Assembly (NCBI GenBank): GCA_001941225.1
Contig: MSHM01000007.1
Location: 1 to 49,412 of the forward strand
From: Oscillospiraceae bacterium Zagget12
GTDB taxonomy: Bacteria > Bacillota > Clostridia > UBA1381
DNA length: 49,412 bases
Direction: 5' to 3'
Below, in pieces: positions 1 to 8,074 of this stretch. A model generated the notes under the pieces. The model was not told where the DNA came from, ran no database searches, and worked only from the letters and a program-made list of their open reading frames with translations. A program made the translations under genes and the position numbers. Positions within the stretch are counted from its first letter, which is position 1, and each line of letters opens with the position of its first letter.

Positions 1-184
1 CGCGCTTATTGAAAACGGTTCATGGGGACCGATGGCGGCAAAGCATATGCGCGCCGCACTGGAGCAGATGAAGAATATCAATATTCTTGATAAAACGGTT
101 ACAATAAAATCCGCCGTTAAGGCGGGCACGGTTTCCGATATGGAGGAAATGGCGGAGGAGCTGTTGAAAACGCTCGGAAGATAA
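1..184 (+). CDS. FprA-type flavoprotein, C-terminal fragment
   Basis: Only the last 60 codons are present, read from base 2; the gene begins before the window. The peptide opens ALIENGSWGPMAAKHM, followed by a segment around KNINILDKTVTIKSA. This resembles the C-terminal end of the flavodoxin-like FMN domain in A-type flavoproteins (flavodiiron proteins, FprA), which reduce oxygen or nitric oxide in anaerobes. The diiron beta-lactamase-like domain would lie upstream and cannot be checked. The stop is 18 nt before the alpha-galactosidase/rhodanese gene, which has its own ribosome site, so the two may be cotranscribed. The assignment rests on recognising the C-terminal pattern only. Confidence 0.7.
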   Translation, partial: ALIENGSWGPMAAKHMRAALEQMKNINILDKTVTIKSAVKAGTVSDMEEMAEELLKTLGR

Positions 185-202
185 AATATTAGGAGGAGCT
201 TT

Positions 203-1693
203 ATGAAATCAAACAACAGAAAAACTCCCATTATGGGTTGGGCGTCCTGGAATTGTTTCAGGACGGATATAAACGAAAAAATAATGAAAGAGCAGATTGA
301 TGCGCTCATAGGCACAGGATTATCCGATTGCGGATATGATTATATAAATATGGACGACGGATTTTTCGGCGGACGCGATGAAAACGGAGTTTTAAAAATT
401 CATTCCGAACGATTTCCAAACGGCGTAAAGGTAATAGCGGATTACGCCCATAAAAAGGGACTGAAAGCCGGCATATATTCCGACGCGGGCGACAACACCT
501 GCGGATTCTATTATGACGGCGAGGGAAAAAACGGAGAAAATGCCGGACTTTACGGATATGAAAAGCAGGACCTTGAAATGTACCTTGAGGAATGGGGCTT
601 TGACTTCATAAAGGTGGACTGGTGCGGCGGAGTGCGCCTCGGACTTGACGAGGAGGAGCAGTACGGAAAAATCGGAAAAATCATAGATGAAATCCGAGAA
701 AGAACCGGCAGAACGATAGTGTACAATATATGCCGCTGGCAGTTCCCGGGCGCATGGGCGGCGCAGGTTGCCGATTCGTGGCGTACCGGCGCGGATATTG
801 TTCCGAATTTCAAGTCGGTAATACACCAGATTGACAATATAAAGGGTCTTAGGAAATACTGCGGTCCGGGACATATCAATGACCTCGATATGATGCAGCT
901 CGGCAACGGAATGAGCGAAGAGGAGGAAAAGACGCATTTTGCGATGTGGTGTATGATGTCCACGCCGCTTATGATAGGCTGCGACCTTACAAAGATTTCG
1001 GACTCCACGCTCAATATATTGAAAAACAAGGAATTGATTGAAATTAATCAGGACAGCGCGTGCTTGCAGGCGTATGCAATTAAGGACTTTACGGATAATT
1101 CGGGCGAGCTGCTCGGAGAAATTTGGATAAAGGACTTGGGAAAGAAAAATTCAAATAAAAAAGCTGTGGCATTTTTAAACAGAAGTGATGCTCCGCTTGA
1201 TATGGAGCTTGAATTATCCGAGGCGGGATTGGCAGGAGAGATTATTTCCGTGCGCGATGTGTGCTTGCATAAGGATATGCCGCGCGAAAATAAAATAGCG
1301 AGGCGCATAAATCCGCGCGGCGCCGCCGTTTTCGTGATAGAGAGCGAAAATGCGGAGGAGGTACCCGATAAATATGAGGAGGACATATCCTCAGCCGAGG
1401 AAATGCGCACAATAACTGCGGACGAGGCAAAGGAGCTTGCACAAAACGGAGGCTATCTTGTTGACGTGCGCGAAAGATGCGAATATGACCGCGCTCACCT
1501 TGCCGGAGCGATAAACATACCGTATATGGATATACACGCCATAGCGGAGGATTTCATAAAGGACAAATCCGCACCGGTCGCGGTTTATTGCTCGACGGGC
1601 AAGCGGAGCAGTCAGTCATATACAAGCCTTAAATATCTCGGATATGAAAATCTGTATTATTTGGGCGGAGTTGATTTATCGGAAATTAAATAG
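203..1693 (+). CDS. GH27 alpha-galactosidase fused to a C-terminal rhodanese domain
   Basis: 496 aa with no signal peptide, so probably cytoplasmic. Residues about 8-385 are a family GH27 alpha-galactosidase: MGWASWNCF at 11-19, the INMDDGFF substrate-binding stretch near 48-55, the nucleophile D139 in KVDWCGG, and the likely acid/base D198 in SWRTGADIV. It would release terminal alpha-galactose from raffinose-type sugars or galactomannan fragments. After a beta-sandwich end and a short acidic linker, residues about 402-496 form a rhodanese domain (LVDVRERCEYDRAHLAGA, then the active loop CSTGKR with C463). The reading frame is continuous with no internal start that clearly splits it. Start: GGAGGAG at about 191-197 precedes ATG 203. 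The fusion is the oddity; a role for sulfur transfer on a glycosidase is not known to me. Confidence 0.9.
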   Translation: MKSNNRKTPIMGWASWNCFRTDINEKIMKEQIDALIGTGLSDCGYDYINMDDGFFGGRDENGVLKIHSERFPNGVKVIADYAHKKGLKAGIYSDAGDNTCGFYYDGEGKNGENAGLYGYEKQDLEMYLEEWGFDFIKVDWCGGVRLGLDEEEQYGKIGKIIDEIRERTGRTIVYNICRWQFPGAWAAQVADSWRTGADIVPNFKSVIHQIDNIKGLRKYCGPGHINDLDMMQLGNGMSEEEEKTHFAMWCMMSTPLMIGCDLTKISDSTLNILKNKELIEINQDSACLQAYAIKDFTDNSGELLGEIWIKDLGKKNSNKKAVAFLNRSDAPLDMELELSEAGLAGEIISVRDVCLHKDMPRENKIARRINPRGAAVFVIESENAEEVPDKYEEDISSAEEMRTITADEAKELAQNGGYLVDVRERCEYDRAHLAGAINIPYMDIHAIAEDFIKDKSAPVAVYCSTGKRSSQSYTSLKYLGYENLYYLGGVDLSEIK

Positions 1694-1708
1694 GCAATTA
1701 TAAAGCCG

Positions 1709-1753
1709 GCGCGGACGGGTTACGGCTGTAACCGTCCGCGCTTTATTTTATTT
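1709..1753 (+). terminator. intrinsic terminator after the alpha-galactosidase gene
   Basis: A GC-rich arm GCGCGGACGG(G)TTAC at 1709-1723 pairs with GTAACCGTCCGCGC at 1728-1741, giving a 14-bp stem with one bulged G. A T-rich tail follows at 1742-1753. It separates this gene from cwlD. Confidence 0.9.
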
Positions 1754-1772
1754 GTATACGCGGCGGGATTTC

Positions 1773-1799
1773 TTCATAAAATGTAGTATATTTTGTGAA
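1773..1799. promoter_or_regulatory. imperfect inverted repeat upstream of cwlD
   Basis: TTCATAAAAT (1773-1782) and ATTTTGTGAA (1790-1799) are near-complementary arms with one G:T mismatch, separated by 7 nt and ending 14 nt before the cwlD start. It could be an operator or part of the cwlD promoter region. No clear sigma-A -35/-10 pair was found here, and in Bacillus cwlD is a sporulation gene. Low confidence. Confidence 0.3.
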
Positions 1800-1813
1800 G
1801 GGAATGGTGCGTT

Positions 1814-2506
1814 GTGATTGTGACAAGGAGGTATATCGCGGCGGTTATACTTATAATTATCGCAGTGATTATTTCATTTTTTGGAATTAAAAAATATGAA
1901 AGCAGTCAAACATTTTCGGAAAACACCCTAAAGATAGTGCTTGACGCCGGACACGGCGAGCCGGACGGCGGCGCGGTAGGGGTAAACGGGACAATAGAGA
2001 AGGATATAAATTTTGCGATAGTGCAAAAGCTGCAAGAGGTGCTGGAGGCCAGAGGCGCGGAGGTTATTCTGACGCGCAGCGGCGACTACGGCTTACAGGA
2101 CGAAAGCGCCGAAACGATACGTGAAATGAAGGTGTCGGATATGAACAAGCGCCTTGAAATAATGAAAGAAAGCGGCGCGGATTTGTTTTTGAGCATACAT
2201 ATGAATTCGTTCAGCGACGGCAGCGTTCACGGACTGCATATTTTTTACGCGAAATCCCATCCCGAGGCGGAGGAAACCGCAAAGCGTATACAGGAGAATA
2301 TAGCCGAGGTGACCGGAGCCGAAACTCACGCGGTAAAGACTGCCGATGAGAAATTATTTTTAATGAAGGATCCGCCTATGCCGGCGATATTGGCGGAGTG
2401 CGGATTTTTGTCGAATGAGGAGGAGGAAAAAAAGCTTTCGGACGAAGAATATCAGGCAAAAATAGCCTGGGCAATAGCCACAGCCTTGGATAATTATACA
2501 AATTGA
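1814..2506 (+). CDS. cwlD: N-acetylmuramoyl-L-alanine amidase, CwlD-like
   Basis: 230 aa. Residues about 7-24 form one N-terminal transmembrane helix or uncleaved signal; the rest is an Amidase_3 domain. Probable zinc ligands are H47 (DAGHGEPDGG), E62 (TIEKDINF) and H129 (SIHMNSF), with catalytic E195 in ILAECGFLSN. In Bacillus, CwlD with PdaA makes muramic delta-lactam in the spore cortex, so it implies a sporulation programme. Family assignment rests on the DAGHGEPDGGAVG and single-helix layout; a general cell-wall amidase is the alternative. Start: GTG at 1814 behind GAAGGGA (1797-1803); GTG 1820 is a second in-frame candidate. Confidence 0.85.
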   Translation: MIVTRRYIAAVILIIIAVIISFFGIKKYESSQTFSENTLKIVLDAGHGEPDGGAVGVNGTIEKDINFAIVQKLQEVLEARGAEVILTRSGDYGLQDESAETIREMKVSDMNKRLEIMKESGADLFLSIHMNSFSDGSVHGLHIFYAKSHPEAEETAKRIQENIAEVTGAETHAVKTADEKLFLMKDPPMPAILAECGFLSNEEEEKKLSDEEYQAKIAWAIATALDNYTN

Positions 2507-2561
2507 TATAAAAAAACCCGAAAAATCTGTTAATTTTCTATCATAGTTTAGTTAATTTGTA

Positions 2562-2590
2562 TTGACGGACGTTGAATTTTGAGATATAAT
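2562..2590 (+). promoter_or_regulatory. sigma-A promoter of serC-serA
   Basis: TTGACG (2562-2567), a 17-nt spacer, then TATAAT (2585-2590). The -10 lies 42 nt before the serC start. Near-consensus match. Confidence 0.85.
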
Positions 2591-2632
2591 AAAGAACGTA
2601 AATTAATACAATAAATTTTGGAGGCTAAAGCA

Positions 2633-3712
2633 ATGAGTAGAGTTTATAACTTTTCTGCCGGACCGTCAATGCTTCCCGAGGAAGTTTTGAAGAAGGCACA
2701 GGAGGAAATGCTGGAGTACGGCAAGAGTGGAATGTCCGTTATGGAGATGAGCCACCGCAGCAAGGATTATCAGGAAATAATCGACGGCGCCGAGGCGCTT
2801 GTAAGAGAGCTTATGAACGTGCCCGATAACTACAAGGTAATGTTCTTGCAGGGCGGCGGAAGTACGCAGTTCGCAATGATTCCGCTTAATCTTGCGTCTA
2901 AGAACAAGAAGGCTGACTATGTTATAACAGGTCAGTGGGCAAAGAAAGCGGCTGCCGAGGCGGAAAGATATATTACCGTAAACAGGGTTGCGTCCTCAGC
3001 AGACAAGACCTTTTCGTACATACCCAAGCTTGACAAGTCAAACTTCTCAAGCGACGCGGATTATTTCTATATCTGCTACAATAACACAATTTACGGAACA
3101 CGCTATACGGAGCTGCCGCAGTGTGATATTCCTCTTATCGCGGATATTTCATCATGCGCGATGTCGGAGGTTATCGACGTAAGCAAATTCGGTTTGTTGT
3201 TTGCGGGTGCGCAGAAGAATCTCGGTCCCGCGGGCGTAACGCTTGTAATCGCGCGCGAGGATTTACTCGGCGATGCTATGGACATCACGCCGACAATGCT
3301 TGATTACAAGACACACGCGGATAACGGCTCGATGTACAATACACCGCCTACATACGGCATTTATGTTCTTAAGCTTGTGCTTGAGTGGATAAAGGAAAAG
3401 GGCGGAATAGCTGAACTTCAGAAGATTAATGAGGCAAAGGCAAAGATTCTTTATGATTATCTTGACTCTTCAAAAATGTTCAAGGGCACAGTTGTTCCCG
3501 AGGACCGCTCGCTTATGAACGCGCCGTTCGTAACAGGAAATGAAGAGCTTGACGCTAAATTTGTCGCAGAGGCAAAGGCTGCCGGATTTGTAAATCTTAA
3601 GGGACACAGAACAGTCGGCGGTATGAGAGCAAGTATTTATAACGCAATGCCTGTCGAGGGCGTTGAAAAGCTTGTTGAATTTATGAAGAAATTCGAGGCT
3701 GAAAACCTGTAA
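2633..3712 (+). CDS. serC: phosphoserine aminotransferase
   Basis: 359 aa, normal for the family. It is a PLP-dependent class V aminotransferase that converts 3-phosphohydroxypyruvate and glutamate to 3-phosphoserine in serine synthesis. Visible signatures: MSRVYNFSAGPSMLPEEVL at the N-terminus, FLQGGGSTQF near 71-80, and the PLP lysine K195 in AGAQKNLGPAG. Start: ATG 2633 lies 8 nt after GGAGG (2620-2624). An in-frame TTG at 2618 would overlap that ribosome site and is not chosen. It is followed by serA after 81 nt that include a terminator-like hairpin. Confidence 0.97.
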   Translation: MSRVYNFSAGPSMLPEEVLKKAQEEMLEYGKSGMSVMEMSHRSKDYQEIIDGAEALVRELMNVPDNYKVMFLQGGGSTQFAMIPLNLASKNKKADYVITGQWAKKAAAEAERYITVNRVASSADKTFSYIPKLDKSNFSSDADYFYICYNNTIYGTRYTELPQCDIPLIADISSCAMSEVIDVSKFGLLFAGAQKNLGPAGVTLVIAREDLLGDAMDITPTMLDYKTHADNGSMYNTPPTYGIYVLKLVLEWIKEKGGIAELQKINEAKAKILYDYLDSSKMFKGTVVPEDRSLMNAPFVTGNEELDAKFVAEAKAAGFVNLKGHRTVGGMRASIYNAMPVEGVEKLVEFMKKFEAENL

Positions 3713-3745
3713 TTAAAAGGATATTTTAGGGATATTTTAAAGGCG

Positions 3746-3774
3746 GAACGGCAATATGCCGTTCTCGTCTTTTT
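3746..3774 (+). terminator. terminator-like hairpin between serC and serA
   Basis: GAACGGC (3746-3752), loop AATAT, GCCGTTC (3758-3764), then a T-rich tract CGTCTTTTT ending at 3774. A stem of 7 bp is modest, so partial termination or mRNA processing that lowers serA relative to serC is possible. No separate promoter was seen before serA. Confidence 0.55.
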
Positions 3775-3793
3775 GAAAAAGGAGATTATAACA

Positions 3794-4948
3794 ATGTTTA
3801 ATATTTTAACCTTAAATAAAATCGCCAAATGCGGACTTGATAAGCTTGGCGATAATTATACAATAACCGACGATGTAAACGCCGACGCGGACGGCATTAT
3901 TCTGAGAAGTTATAAAATGCACGATATGGAATTTCCGGCGTCTTTAAAGGCGGTTGCAAGAGCCGGCGCGGGAACGAACAATATCCCGACGGATAAATGC
4001 ACCGAAAAGGGTATAGTTGTATTCAACACTCCGGGCGCTAACGCGAACGCCGTTAAGGAGCTTGTTATAGCGGGTATGCTGCTTGCGTCGAGAGATGTTA
4101 TCGGCGGCGTTGCATGGGCCAACACGCTTACAGGCGACGATGTTGACAAGCAGGTTGAAAAGGGCAAGTCAAACTTTGCCGGCTGCGAAATAAAGGGCAA
4201 GACGCTTGGTATAATCGGTCTTGGCGCGATAGGTATTCTTGTAGCAAACGCGGCTTACGCGCTCGGTATGGATGTTATCGGCTACGACCCGTATCTGTCG
4301 GTTGACTCGGCTTTAAAGCTTTCAAGACACGTTAAGAAGGCAAACACTCCCGAGGAGGTCTACGCGGCTGCGGATTATATAACAATTCACGTTCCGCTTA
4401 TGGATTCCACAAGAAACACAATCAATGCCGAAACAATCGCGCAGATGAAGGACGGCGTTGTGATACTCAACTTCGCAAGAGGCGGTCTTGTAAACAACGC
4501 CGATATTAAGCAGGCTATAGCAGATGGCAAGGTTGCGCGTTACGTTGTTGACTTTGCGGATAGCGAAACGGTTAATCAGCCGGGCATAATCAATATTCCG
4601 CATCTTGGCGCGTCAACAGAGGAATCGGAGGATAACTGCGCCGTTATGGCGGCTATGCAGCTTGCCGATTATCTTGAAAACGGCAATATTCTGAATTCGG
4701 TAAACTTCCCGAACTGCTCACTTCCCGACGGCAATGTAGGCAGAATCACAATTACGCATAAGAATTTGCCGAATGTAATCGCTAAGTTTACGGACGCTCT
4801 TTCAAGCGTAAATATTTCCGATATGATTAATAAATCACGCGGCGACATCGCGTATACAATAATCAATACCGACCACGAAATTCCCGCCGACGCTGTTGAA
4901 AAGCTGAACGCTATGGATTCCGTTATAAGCGTAAGGGTTATAAAATAA
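3794..4948 (+). CDS. serA: D-3-phosphoglycerate dehydrogenase, ACT-domain form
   Basis: 384 aa. It oxidises 3-phosphoglycerate to 3-phosphohydroxypyruvate with NAD, the first step of serine synthesis, feeding SerC encoded just upstream. The Rossmann motif GLGAIG is at 142-147; likely catalytic residues are R229 (NFARGGLVNN), E258 and H270 (IPHLGASTEES). Residues about 308-384 form a short ACT domain that could give serine feedback. It lacks the longer intervening domain of large SerA forms. Start: AAGGAG at 3779-3784 precedes ATG 3794; an in-frame TTG at 3773 is too far upstream. Confidence 0.95.
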   Translation: MFNILTLNKIAKCGLDKLGDNYTITDDVNADADGIILRSYKMHDMEFPASLKAVARAGAGTNNIPTDKCTEKGIVVFNTPGANANAVKELVIAGMLLASRDVIGGVAWANTLTGDDVDKQVEKGKSNFAGCEIKGKTLGIIGLGAIGILVANAAYALGMDVIGYDPYLSVDSALKLSRHVKKANTPEEVYAAADYITIHVPLMDSTRNTINAETIAQMKDGVVILNFARGGLVNNADIKQAIADGKVARYVVDFADSETVNQPGIINIPHLGASTEESEDNCAVMAAMQLADYLENGNILNSVNFPNCSLPDGNVGRITITHKNLPNVIAKFTDALSSVNISDMINKSRGDIAYTIINTDHEIPADAVEKLNAMDSVISVRVIK

Positions 4949-4959
4949 TCCCCTCTGAA

Positions 4960-5100
4960 ACCCTGAGGAGCTAACGCTTTTGGCTGCGGCTGCGACACTA
5001 AAGTGTCTAAGCCTGCTCCTTGCAGGCAAGTTGTACACCTGCGCAGGATTGCAATCTGCCGCACACTCTGCTCCTTGCAAGCAAAGCAGAGCGTCGCTCC
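4960..5100. repeat. structured intergenic repeat, copy A
   Basis: This stretch downstream of serA holds a chain of small palindromes: GACACT-AA-AGTGTC (4994-5007) and GCCTGC-TCCTT-GCAGGC (5011-5027). They sit in linker text TGCGGCTGCGA, TCTAAGCCT and CCTTGCA. The linkers recur in copy B at 31515-31580, where the hairpin arms have different sequences but are still self-complementary. No coding region was seen. It is probably a palindromic repeat family of the genome; whether it acts as RNA or DNA is unknown. Confidence 0.6.
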
Positions 5101-5115
5101 GATTTAAATCGCGAA

Positions 5116-5165
5116 AAAGAGGCTGTATCAGCCGATTGGTAAATCGGTTTTGATACAGCCTTTCT
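5116..5165. terminator. bidirectional terminator between serA and the tiny minus-strand gene
   Basis: AGGCTGTATCA (5120-5130) pairs with TGATACAGCCT (5151-5161). An inner stem CCGATT/AATCGG (5132-5137, 5142-5147) stacks on it. T's follow on the + strand and a run of T's follows on the minus strand (AAAAA at 5114-5118), so it can serve both convergent units. Confidence 0.85.
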
Positions 5166-5187
5166 TAAAATGTATGAATATTCGCGT

Positions 5188-5301
5188 TTAGTTGTTGCAC
5201 ATACAGGTTACGATAACGATGATGATAAGAACCCAAAGAATCATATCAAGATCAAAATCGCAGCCTCCGAATCCGCCGTTGTTTCCGCAGCATTCTCCCA
5301 T
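5188..5301 (-). CDS. tiny Cys/Gly-rich membrane peptide (37 aa), unannotated-type small gene
   Basis: On the minus strand, ATG at 5301 is preceded by an excellent AAAGGAGG (5310-5317 on the + strand) with 8-9 nt spacing. The 37-aa product starts MGECCGNNGGFGGCDFD, continues with a hydrophobic stretch of about 14 residues (MILWVLIIIVIVTC) and ends MCNN. Five cysteines and a Gly/Asn-rich head followed by one helix recall, in size and style, the small YjcZ-like sporulation peptides of Firmicutes, but no firm family match can be made by eye. A CATAATATA sequence upstream resembles a sporulation-sigma -10 (CATANNNTA), which is weak evidence. It is convergent with serA and shares its terminator. 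Confidence 0.7.
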   Translation of the reverse strand: MGECCGNNGGFGGCDFDLDMILWVLIIIVIVTCMCNN

Positions 5302-5381
5302 TGTAAACGCCTCCTTTCAACGTTTTTGTAATATATATTATGACTAATGTGTTAAATTTGCACTTTGTCCGTATGTTTTAC

Positions 5382-5410
5382 TTGAATTTTTTATAAAAAT
5401 AGGTTACAAT
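5382..5410 (+). promoter_or_regulatory. sigma-A promoter of the DUF896-asnA-asnS unit
   Basis: TTGAAT (5382-5387), a 17-nt spacer, TACAAT (5405-5410). Transcription would begin near 5417, which makes a GTG at 5418 leaderless and supports the TTG start at 5445. The leader is too short for a T-box. Confidence 0.75.
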
Positions 5411-5444
5411 AAAAATAGTGATATTTTCTTTGGGAGGTAATCTT

Positions 5445-5621
5445 TTGGAAAGAGAGAAAATTGAGAGAATAAACCATCTTGCAAAAAAGGCAAAAACGGT
5501 CGGTCTGACGGACGAGGAATTATCCGAGCGCGACAGCCTGCGCAGAGAATATCTTGATGCCATACGTCAAAATTTCAAACAGACGCTTGACAGTATCGAA
5601 ATAACAGATAAAGGAGAATAA
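5445..5621 (+). CDS. DUF896 (YnzC-like) small protein
   Basis: 58 aa, starting at TTG 5445, 7 nt after GGGAGG (5432-5437). It matches the DUF896 pattern: a helical hairpin KIERINHLAKKAKTVGLTDE followed by LRREYLDAIRQNFKQTLDSI. The family (YnzC in Bacillus subtilis) is small, cytoplasmic and of unclear role. It is the first gene of a unit with asnA 5 nt downstream, which suggests cotranscription but not a role in asparagine metabolism. The upstream in-frame GTG 5418 would sit at the predicted transcription start and lacks a ribosome site. Confidence 0.88.
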   Translation: MEREKIERINHLAKKAKTVGLTDEELSERDSLRREYLDAIRQNFKQTLDSIEITDKGE

Positions 5622-5626
5622 AAACA

Positions 5627-6634
5627 ATGTCACTGAAAATTCCCGAAAATTATAAGCCCGCGCTTGACGGGCGAGAAACAGAGAGGGCAATTAAATTTAT
5701 CAAAGATACGTTTCAGCATGAGATTATTTCAGCATTAAATTTGCAGAGAATATCGGCTCCGCTTTTTGTGCGTCCGGAAACAGGTCTTAACGACAACCTA
5801 AACGGCGTTGAGCGTCCGGTGGCTTTTGATGCGCCGTGTATCGGAGGAGCCACGCTTGAGATAGTACATTCCCTTGCAAAATGGAAGAGAATGACGCTCG
5901 GCAGATACGGATTCGGCGCGGGCGAGGGACTTTATACCGATATGAACGCGATAAGACGCGACGAGGAGGTTGATAACCTCCATTCGATGTATGTTGACCA
6001 GTGGGACTGGGAGGCAGTTATAAATAAGTCGGAAAGAACGGTTGACACTTTAAAAAGCTATGTCAAGAGGATTTATACGGCGATGAAATCCACGCAGAGC
6101 AGAGTATGTCAAAATTATAAGATGATTGAGAATAATTTTCCGGAGGAGATTACCTTTATAACGACGCAGGAGCTTGAGGATATGTATCCCGACCTTGACC
6201 CAAAGGAGAGAGAAAATAAGCTGTTGCGCGAGAAAAAGGCGGTATTCCTTATGCAGATAGGCAAGGAGCTTAAATCCGGCAAAAAGCACGACGGCAGAGC
6301 GCCGGACTATGACGACTGGGAGCTTAACGGCGATATAATAGTTTACTATCCCTTGCTTGATATGGCATATGAGCTTTCGAGTATGGGTATAAGAGTTGAC
6401 GAGGATTCACTCGTATCTCAGATAAAAATTGCCGGCTGCGAGGAAAGATTGGAGCTTGACTTCCATAAAAAACTTGTAAATAAAGAACTTCCCTATACAA
6501 TAGGCGGAGGCATAGGTCAGTCAAGACTTTGTATGTTTATGCTCGGCAAGGCGCATATAGGCGAGGTGCAGGCATCGGTATGGCCCGATGAAATGCGCGA
6601 GGCTTGCGCGGAAAAGGGAATTAATCTACTATAA
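5627..6634 (+). CDS. asnA: aspartate--ammonia ligase
   Basis: 335 aa, typical for AsnA. It makes asparagine from aspartate and ammonia with ATP (AMP-forming) and is structurally related to class II aminoacyl-tRNA synthetases. Signatures include QRISAPLFVRPETGLNDNLNG near 40-60, VERPVAFD, and near the C-terminus PYTIGGGIGQSRLCM. AAGGAG sits just before ATG 5627. It is directly followed by asnS, so asparagine synthesis and charging are linked in one transcript. Confidence 0.96.
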   Translation: MSLKIPENYKPALDGRETERAIKFIKDTFQHEIISALNLQRISAPLFVRPETGLNDNLNGVERPVAFDAPCIGGATLEIVHSLAKWKRMTLGRYGFGAGEGLYTDMNAIRRDEEVDNLHSMYVDQWDWEAVINKSERTVDTLKSYVKRIYTAMKSTQSRVCQNYKMIENNFPEEITFITTQELEDMYPDLDPKERENKLLREKKAVFLMQIGKELKSGKKHDGRAPDYDDWELNGDIIVYYPLLDMAYELSSMGIRVDEDSLVSQIKIAGCEERLELDFHKKLVNKELPYTIGGGIGQSRLCMFMLGKAHIGEVQASVWPDEMREACAEKGINLL

Positions 6635-6658
6635 CTGAAAGGACTAAATTTTGCAATT

Positions 6659-8062
6659 ATGAAAACGATTATAAAAAGTCTGTACAGGAACACGGACGAA
6701 TACGGCGGCAAGGAAATAACAATATCGGGCTGGATAAGAAACATAAGAATTTCAAAAAATTTCGGATTTATCGAGCTTAACGACGGCAGCTTTTTCAAAA
6801 ATCTCCAAATAGTAATCGAATCCGACAAGCTTGATAATTTTGCTGAGCTGTCAAAGCTGAATATCGGTTCGGCTGTAACGGCAAAGGGAATACTTGAGCT
6901 TACGCCCGAGGCAAAGCAGCCGTTTGAATTAAAGGCACAGTGCGTTGAAATCGACGGCGCGTCAACGCCGGAACATCCTCTTCAAAAGAAAAGGCACAGC
7001 TTTGAATATCTTCGCACAATCGCGCATTTAAGACCGCGCACAAACACATTTTCGGCTGTTTTCAGAGTGCGCTCAATGATTGCTTACGCGATACATCAAT
7101 TTTTTCAGGAGAGAAACTTTGTATACGTGCATACGCCGATAATCACCGCGAGCGACTGCGAGGGCGCGGGTGAGATGTTCCAGGTCACAACAATGGATCT
7201 TAACAATCTTCCGAAAAATGAGGACGGAACCGTTGATTATTCAAAGGACTTTTTCGGCAAGCAGGCTAATCTTACGGTAAGCGGACAGCTTAATGTGGAA
7301 ACCTATTGTATGGCTTTCCGCAATGTTTATACCTTCGGACCCACGTTCCGCGCGGAAAATTCAAACACAACGCGCCACGCGGCTGAATTTTGGATGATAG
7401 AGCCGGAAATCGCGTTTGCCGACCTTCAGGACGATATGGAGCTTGCGGAGGATATGCTGAAGTATATCATAAATTACTGCCTTGAAAACGCTCCGGAGGA
7501 AATGCAGTTTTTCAATCAGTTTATAGATAAGGGACTTCTTGACAGGCTGAATCACGTTGTAAACAGTGACTTCGCTCAGGTGACGTATACGGAGGCGGTC
7601 AGAATACTTGAAGAGGATTCAAAGGCGGGTAAGGTTAAATTTGATTATCCGGTTGAATGGGGCTGCGATTTGCAGACCGAACATGAAAGATACCTCACGG
7701 AACAGGTGTTTAAGCGCCCGTTGTTTGTAACCGATTATCCTAAGGAAATTAAGGCTTTCTATATGAAACTTAACGACGATAAAAAGACGGTTGCGGCGAT
7801 GGATTTGCTTGTGCCGGGCGTCGGCGAGATTATCGGCGGCAGCCAGAGAGAGGAAAATTATGACGTGCTTGTGGAAAGAATGAAAGAGGTCGGACTCAAA
7901 GAGGAGGATTACGCTTTCTATCTTGACCTGAGAAAGTACGGAACAAATAAACACGCGGGTTTTGGACTCGGCTTTGAAAGAGCGGTTATGTATATTACGG
8001 GAGTATCCAATATACGCGACGTTCTTCCGTTCCCGAGAACAGTCGGCACCGCTGAATTTTAA
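6659..8062 (+). CDS. asnS: asparagine--tRNA ligase
   Basis: 467 aa. It charges tRNA-Asn. Residues about 1-110 are an OB-fold anticodon-binding domain ([21 protein letters not shown]); the class II catalytic core follows with motif 2 around [25 protein letters not shown] (in two parts, near 222-246) and motif 3 near the end in [14 protein letters not shown]. The asparagine-type insertion [18 protein letters not shown] separates it from AspRS. It starts 24 nt after asnA; the ribosome site GAAAGGA is about 15 nt from ATG 6659, rather far. Confidence 0.96.
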   Translation: MKTIIKSLYRNTDEYGGKEITISGWIRNIRISKNFGFIELNDGSFFKNLQIVIESDKLDNFAELSKLNIGSAVTAKGILELTPEAKQPFELKAQCVEIDGASTPEHPLQKKRHSFEYLRTIAHLRPRTNTFSAVFRVRSMIAYAIHQFFQERNFVYVHTPIITASDCEGAGEMFQVTTMDLNNLPKNEDGTVDYSKDFFGKQANLTVSGQLNVETYCMAFRNVYTFGPTFRAENSNTTRHAAEFWMIEPEIAFADLQDDMELAEDMLKYIINYCLENAPEEMQFFNQFIDKGLLDRLNHVVNSDFAQVTYTEAVRILEEDSKAGKVKFDYPVEWGCDLQTEHERYLTEQVFKRPLFVTDYPKEIKAFYMKLNDDKKTVAAMDLLVPGVGEIIGGSQREENYDVLVERMKEVGLKEEDYAFYLDLRKYGTNKHAGFGLGFERAVMYITGVSNIRDVLPFPRTVGTAEF

Positions 8063-8074
8063 AAGCTTATTTAC

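Noticed and set aside
392-1442. Long minus-strand open frames across the alpha-galactosidase gene
   Set aside because: They lack ribosome sites and show no recognisable family; they mirror a strongly supported plus-strand gene.
5340-5444. T-box riboswitch upstream of asnA/asnS
   Set aside because: The promoter at 5382-5410 leaves a leader of under 30 nt, and no specifier-loop or antiterminator pattern was seen.
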